Source: Candidatus Hodarchaeota archaeon (GTDB taxonomy: Archaea > Asgardarchaeota > Heimdallarchaeia > Hodarchaeales > YT1-039). From it: DNA of 7,877 nucleotides. The notes beneath the pieces were generated by a model that was not told where the DNA came from, searched no databases, and was given only the letters and a program-made list of their open reading frames with translations. Of the stretch, positions 6,312-7,877 are shown piece after piece (the first letter of the stretch is position 1; every line of letters begins with the position of its first letter). Location: positions 1 to 7,877 of the forward strand of contig JAEOTF010000425.1 in assembly GCA_016840025.1 (NCBI GenBank). The letters run 5' to 3'. Position numbers and translations under genes: made by a program.

Positions 6312-6335
6312 AACAAAATATTTAAATATATTGTT
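6312..6335 (-). promoter_or_regulatory. ArsR operator overlapping the arsR TATA box
   Basis: A 24-bp near-perfect inverted repeat: left arm AACAAAATATTT and right arm AAATATATTGTT, with 11 of 12 pairs matching (the exception is 6317/6330). Its centre, TTTAAA, is the likely TATA element, about 38 bp from the arsR ATG. A dimeric repressor bound here would block TBP/TFB. Confidence 0.7.
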
Positions 6336-6436
6336 TTACCCATAAAATTCAATGGATAAAAAAAGAAACTAAAGTATGCGCTCGTACCCAAAAGCTCTTA
6401 GAGATGCGTCTTGCAGCCAAACCAGTCAAGCAGGAT

Positions 6437-6450
6437 ATATTGTGCAATAT
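6437..6450. repeat. Short inverted repeat upstream of the ars promoter
   Basis: ATATTG-TG-CAATAT is a perfect 6-bp dyad about 100 bp from the ars operator. It shares TATATTGT with the right arm of that operator and abuts a TTTAAA, so it may be a secondary ArsR site or a promoter of its own. No gene uses it visibly. Confidence 0.35.
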
Positions 6451-6498
6451 TTAAAGTTTTCTTCTGTGTTATTGGTTATTGCATCATCGATAAAAAGG

Positions 6499-7059
6499 TC
6501 AAGGAATATCACCCATTATGACCGGTTTGTATGCTTCGTCATGTTTTCGAATCAACGCCTCTTCCTTTAGCTTTTCTTCGGTTTTATCGGCGACTATCAC
6601 CAAGACGCCCTCTCTCACGGGGTAAGCGTGAACTTGATACCAGCCAGTCTTTCCGTCCGGAAAGACGAACCTGTCGAAAGCCGTAGCCGCCTCCTTGCTT
6701 TTCATCACCTTCTTGTAAGTCTTATAGAAAACGGTTTTCTCGACGCCAGGAAATAGGTCAGTCATCTTATTGCCCAGCAACGCCTCCCGCGGCAGCCGAA
6801 CTATGCGCGCAGCCTCTTCGTTCACCAAAATGTATCGCCATTCAGAAGTGATAACAAAGACACCATCAGAGACGGACTCCAAGAGAAGCCTCCAACGCTC
6901 TTCAGAACTACTCAGCTCCTCCTCATGCTCTTTCAGCTGTTTTCGTATCGCATCTGTCACGAATTCGCCTCGGCTCCGGTAGCCCTGTACGTGTTTAGTC
7001 ACGATCCGGTCTATTAAGTCTGCGAGCGTCTTCGGCACCTTGACATTTATGTATTTCAT
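6499..7059 (-). CDS. Ribbon-helix-helix DNA-binding protein fused to a PAS sensor domain
   Basis: A one-component regulator candidate. Residues 1-44 form a CopG/Arc-type ribbon-helix-helix domain: strand MKYINVKVP, helix TLADLIDRIVTKH, turn GYRSR and helix GEFVTDAIRKQLKE. A charged, probably coiled-coil linker (41-58) follows. A PAS domain occupies about 55-165, with ESVSDGVFVI at its start, YILVNEEAARI (76-86), LLGNKMTDLFPG (94-105), GWYQVHAYPV (129-138) and a closing VADKTEEK (146-153). The ligand is unknown; no haem- or flavin-specific residue can be assigned by eye. The longest frame starts at ATG 7077, but the ATG at 7059 gives the usual RHH start, follows AGGTGG and suits the TATA box at 7084-7092. 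The gene is visibly richer in GC than its surroundings (37 of 60 bases at 6781-6840), perhaps a sign of transfer. It is divergent from a second RHH gene. Confidence 0.85.
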   Translation of the reverse strand: MKYINVKVPKTLADLIDRIVTKHVQGYRSRGEFVTDAIRKQLKEHEEELSSSEERWRLLLESVSDGVFVITSEWRYILVNEEAARIVRLPREALLGNKMTDLFPGVEKTVFYKTYKKVMKSKEAATAFDRFVFPDGKTGWYQVHAYPVREGVLVIVADKTEEKLKEEALIRKHDEAYKPVIMGDIP

Positions 7060-7070
7060 AACCCACCTAC

Positions 7071-7161
7071 GATCCATACGTTACCTATAAACTTTTGTTT
7101 CTTTCTCTCTCCTTTTCATCAATAACACGTAAATTTTATTCATAAATGATCCATATATGGA
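7071..7161. promoter_or_regulatory. Candidate RHH operator sites between the divergent regulators
   Basis: A perfect 12-bp palindrome TCCATATATGGA lies at 7150-7161, framed by ATG (7146-7148) and CAT (7162-7164) as a bulged extension. The octamer GATCCATA occurs twice, at 7148-7155 within the palindrome region and at 7071-7078 next to the RHH-PAS start. Repeated short sites of this size are typical RHH targets; the assignment is inference. Confidence 0.4.
7084..7092 (-). promoter_or_regulatory. Putative TATA box of the RHH-PAS gene
   Basis: The minus strand reads GTTTATAGG, centred about 29 bp before the ATG at 7059; it supports that codon over the ATG at 7077, which would lie upstream of the transcript start. 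Confidence 0.4.
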
Positions 7162-7180
7162 CATAATAAGTTGAATAAGG

Positions 7181-7188
7181 CTTAAATA
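7181..7188 (+). promoter_or_regulatory. Putative TATA box of the small RHH operon
   Basis: CTTAAATA predicts transcription start near 7211 and a leader of about 20 nt that carries the AGGTGG Shine-Dalgarno before the GTG at 7232. Confidence 0.4.
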
Positions 7189-7219
7189 GTGTTTAGTAAT
7201 GATTCATAAATTGATTTTA

Positions 7220-7240
7220 GGTGGATTATAGGTGGATTAT
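7220..7240 (+). repeat. Tandem duplication across the ribosome binding site of the small RHH gene
   Basis: GGTGGATTAT occurs at 7220-7229 and 7231-7240, separated by one A, forming an 11-bp tandem unit. Each copy supplies both an AGGTGG Shine-Dalgarno and a GTG. The first copy acts as ribosome site for the GTG inside the second, which reads in frame. Confidence 0.7.
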
Positions 7241-7408
7241 GTGAATATTAAGATACCGAAGTCCTTGGGAGAAAAAATAGATCATGTGTTAAAGAGGGGA
7301 CACTACACCAGCCGGGCTGAGTTCGTTAAAGACGCAGTTCGAAGACGTCTAGAGGCGTTTAAAGATAATACACCTACTTTAGAGGGGATCCATTTTGTCA
7401 ACCAGTAA
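7232..7408 (+). CDS. Small ribbon-helix-helix (CopG/Arc-type) regulator
   Basis: A 58-residue DNA-binding protein consisting of little more than an RHH fold: strand VDYVNIKIP (1-9), first helix SLGEKIDHVLKRG (11-23), turn YTSR, second helix AEFVKDAVRRRLEAF (29-43) and a short tail. It closely resembles the RHH half of the divergent RHH-PAS protein (NIKIPKSL against NVKVPKTL; SRAEFVKDAVRRRL against SRGEFVTDAIRKQL). The GTG at 7232 is chosen because an in-frame TAG sits directly upstream, AGGTGG lies seven bases before it, and it gives the standard RHH N-terminus; a GTG at 7241 would cut into the strand. It probably acts as a dimer, repressing its own promoter or serving as an antitoxin-like partner for the overlapping downstream gene. 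It was too short, and its start too unusual, to stand out as a long ORF. Confidence 0.75.
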   Translation: MDYVNIKIPKSLGEKIDHVLKRGHYTSRAEFVKDAVRRRLEAFKDNTPTLEGIHFVNQ

Positions 7409-7610
7409 AGAGAAGCGATTTGCGCACGTATTAGAAATAAATCAAGCCGCTGAACGGAGGAGAGGAGAAGACCATAAATGGTCTTATGAAGAAATCAGGC
7501 AATTCGTCCGCAAAGAACTCGTTTGGATCGCCCATTTCTTGAACTCAAACGGAGTAAACGTTTACGAAACTAGGAAGCTTCTGTATGAACTCCTTGAATC
7601 TGCCGTTTAA
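7395..7610 (+). CDS. Uncharacterised 71-residue protein overlapping the RHH gene
   Basis: I do not recognise the family. The product is highly charged and predicted mainly helical: a basic N-terminus (STSKEKRFAHVLEINQAAERRRGEDHK), then WSYEEIRQFVRKELVWIAHFLNSNGVNVYETRKLLYELLESAV, which reads as two or three amphipathic helices. There is no signal peptide, membrane segment or cysteine. The frame begins at a TTG at 7395 that overlaps the end of the RHH gene by 14 bases, with GGGGATC (7384-7390) a few bases before it, so the two should be co-transcribed and translationally coupled. Such overlap with a small RHH gene recalls antitoxin-toxin pairs, but no RelE, ParE or PIN-like motif is visible and the protein is short for those toxins. 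It could equally be a cofactor of the regulator. Confidence 0.65.
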   Translation: MSTSKEKRFAHVLEINQAAERRRGEDHKWSYEEIRQFVRKELVWIAHFLNSNGVNVYETRKLLYELLESAV

Positions 7611-7618
7611 AGGGGAGA

Positions 7619-7674
7619 GGCTGCTGAGAAAACTGTTTTTTTGTTTCTTTCACCAAGAAATTTTCTCAGTAGCC
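7619..7674 (+). repeat. Compound inverted repeat after the 71-residue protein gene
   Basis: GGCTGCTGAGAAAA (7619-7632) pairs with TTTTCTCAGTAGCC (7661-7674) through 14 positions with one G-U. Inside lie a seven-T run (7636-7642) and a second hairpin, TTTCTT/AAGAAA (7644-7649 with 7655-7660, five-base loop), which abuts the outer right arm. It may terminate the RHH operon, since the T-run follows the left arm. It could also be the paired ends of a decayed mobile element, as both outer edges carry GGGG-type extensions. Confidence 0.5.
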
Positions 7675-7697
7675 CCTAAAATGTTCGGTTACCGTAC

Positions 7698-7850
7698 ATG
7701 GGGAGGAGTGACCTGAGGCTAAGAGAAAGTGTATTCGATTTTACTTCTGTGGTTCACAAGCCAAATCCCAATGTAGGGTATTACGAGTCTTATGCGCGTG
7801 CTTTCATGCTTTTCCAGTTAATTAAATTTAAATACTCCTTTTTTTTATAA
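7698..7850 (+). CDS. Doubtful 50-residue ORF
   Basis: An ATG at 7698 opens a frame to TAA at 7848-7850. The peptide starts MGRSDLRLRESVFDFTSVV and continues through KPNPNVGYYESYARAFMLF to a hydrophobic, T-rich end. No Shine-Dalgarno or TATA box precedes it, and its last third runs through the promoter of the next gene, so the 3' end at least is unlikely to be coding. The middle part has protein-like composition, so a decayed gene fragment is possible. No family recognised. Confidence 0.2.
   Translation: MGRSDLRLRESVFDFTSVVHKPNPNVGYYESYARAFMLFQLIKFKYSFFL
7827..7834 (+). promoter_or_regulatory. TATA box of the gene at the right edge
   Basis: TTTAAATA is centred about 25 bp before the ATG at 7855, so transcription should begin at the start codon itself (leaderless). 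Confidence 0.5.
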
Positions 7851-7854
7851 AATA

Positions 7855-7877
7855 ATGTCGGTAGGACGGCGGGATTG
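7855..7877 (+). CDS. Start of a gene cut by the right edge
   Basis: An ATG at 7855 follows a strong TATA box at leaderless spacing. Only seven codons are visible (MSVGRRD), too few to name a product. The shift to G-rich sequence right after the ATG fits the onset of coding sequence. Confidence 0.4.

Noticed and set aside
6470..6500. C/D-box-like sequence on the minus strand (ATGATGC)
   Set aside because: It resembles a C box with one mismatch, but no D/D' boxes (CTGA) at suitable spacing were found.
6376..6570. 64-codon plus ORF between arsR and the RHH-PAS gene
   Set aside because: It runs into the 3' end of RHH-PAS, lacks a ribosome site and has no protein-like pattern; the gap is better read as regulatory.
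1..7877. CRISPR array, integrase/attachment site or replication origin
   Set aside because: No regularly spaced repeats, no transposase or integrase gene, no origin-box clusters; the region beside tRNA-Val shows no duplicate of the tRNA 3' end that would mark an integrated element.

Overview
The window looks like archaeal chromosome from the TACK side of the tree; a Bathyarchaeia-like or other crenarchaeota-related lineage is my best guess, but this is inferred without a database search. The grounds are a Sulfolobus-type single-OB-fold SSB, an archaeal transcript-cleavage factor TFS, AT-rich DNA with TATA boxes about 25-35 bp from the start codons (several genes look leaderless), GTG/TTG starts, and a tRNA-Val(CAC).

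Layout. 1-146: C-terminal end of a membrane protein entering from the left edge. 244-942: short-form NAD kinase. 1195-1845: rhomboid protease. 1995-2072 (minus): tRNA-Val(CAC) with encoded CCA and a hairpin/U-tract terminator. 2285-2689: unrecognised small membrane protein with four predicted helices. 2752-3792 (minus): site-2-type M50 metalloprotease. 4012-4347: TFS. 4476-4796: SSB. 4856-6285 (minus): arsR-acr3 arsenite operon with overlapping stop/start codons and a 24-bp near-perfect palindrome centred on its TATA box. 6499-7059 (minus): ribbon-helix-helix (RHH) protein fused to a PAS domain. 7232-7610: divergent second RHH regulator overlapping an unrecognised 71-residue protein. 7619-7674: compound inverted repeat. 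7855 to the end: start of another, probably leaderless gene.

The left half is mostly housekeeping: cofactor, intramembrane proteolysis, transcription fidelity and ssDNA binding. The arsRB-type pair is an inducible metalloid-resistance unit: ArsR would leave the operator when As(III) binds its CVC motif, and Acr3 exports arsenite.

The most novel-looking part is 6499-7610. A PAS-fused RHH protein and a stand-alone RHH protein are transcribed divergently from a 170-bp region holding a perfect TCCATATATGGA dyad and a repeated GATCCATA. The stand-alone RHH gene overlaps a small orphan ORF and has an 11-bp tandem duplication of its Shine-Dalgarno/start region. This could be a sensor/regulator pair or an antitoxin-like module; the function is not settled by the sequence.
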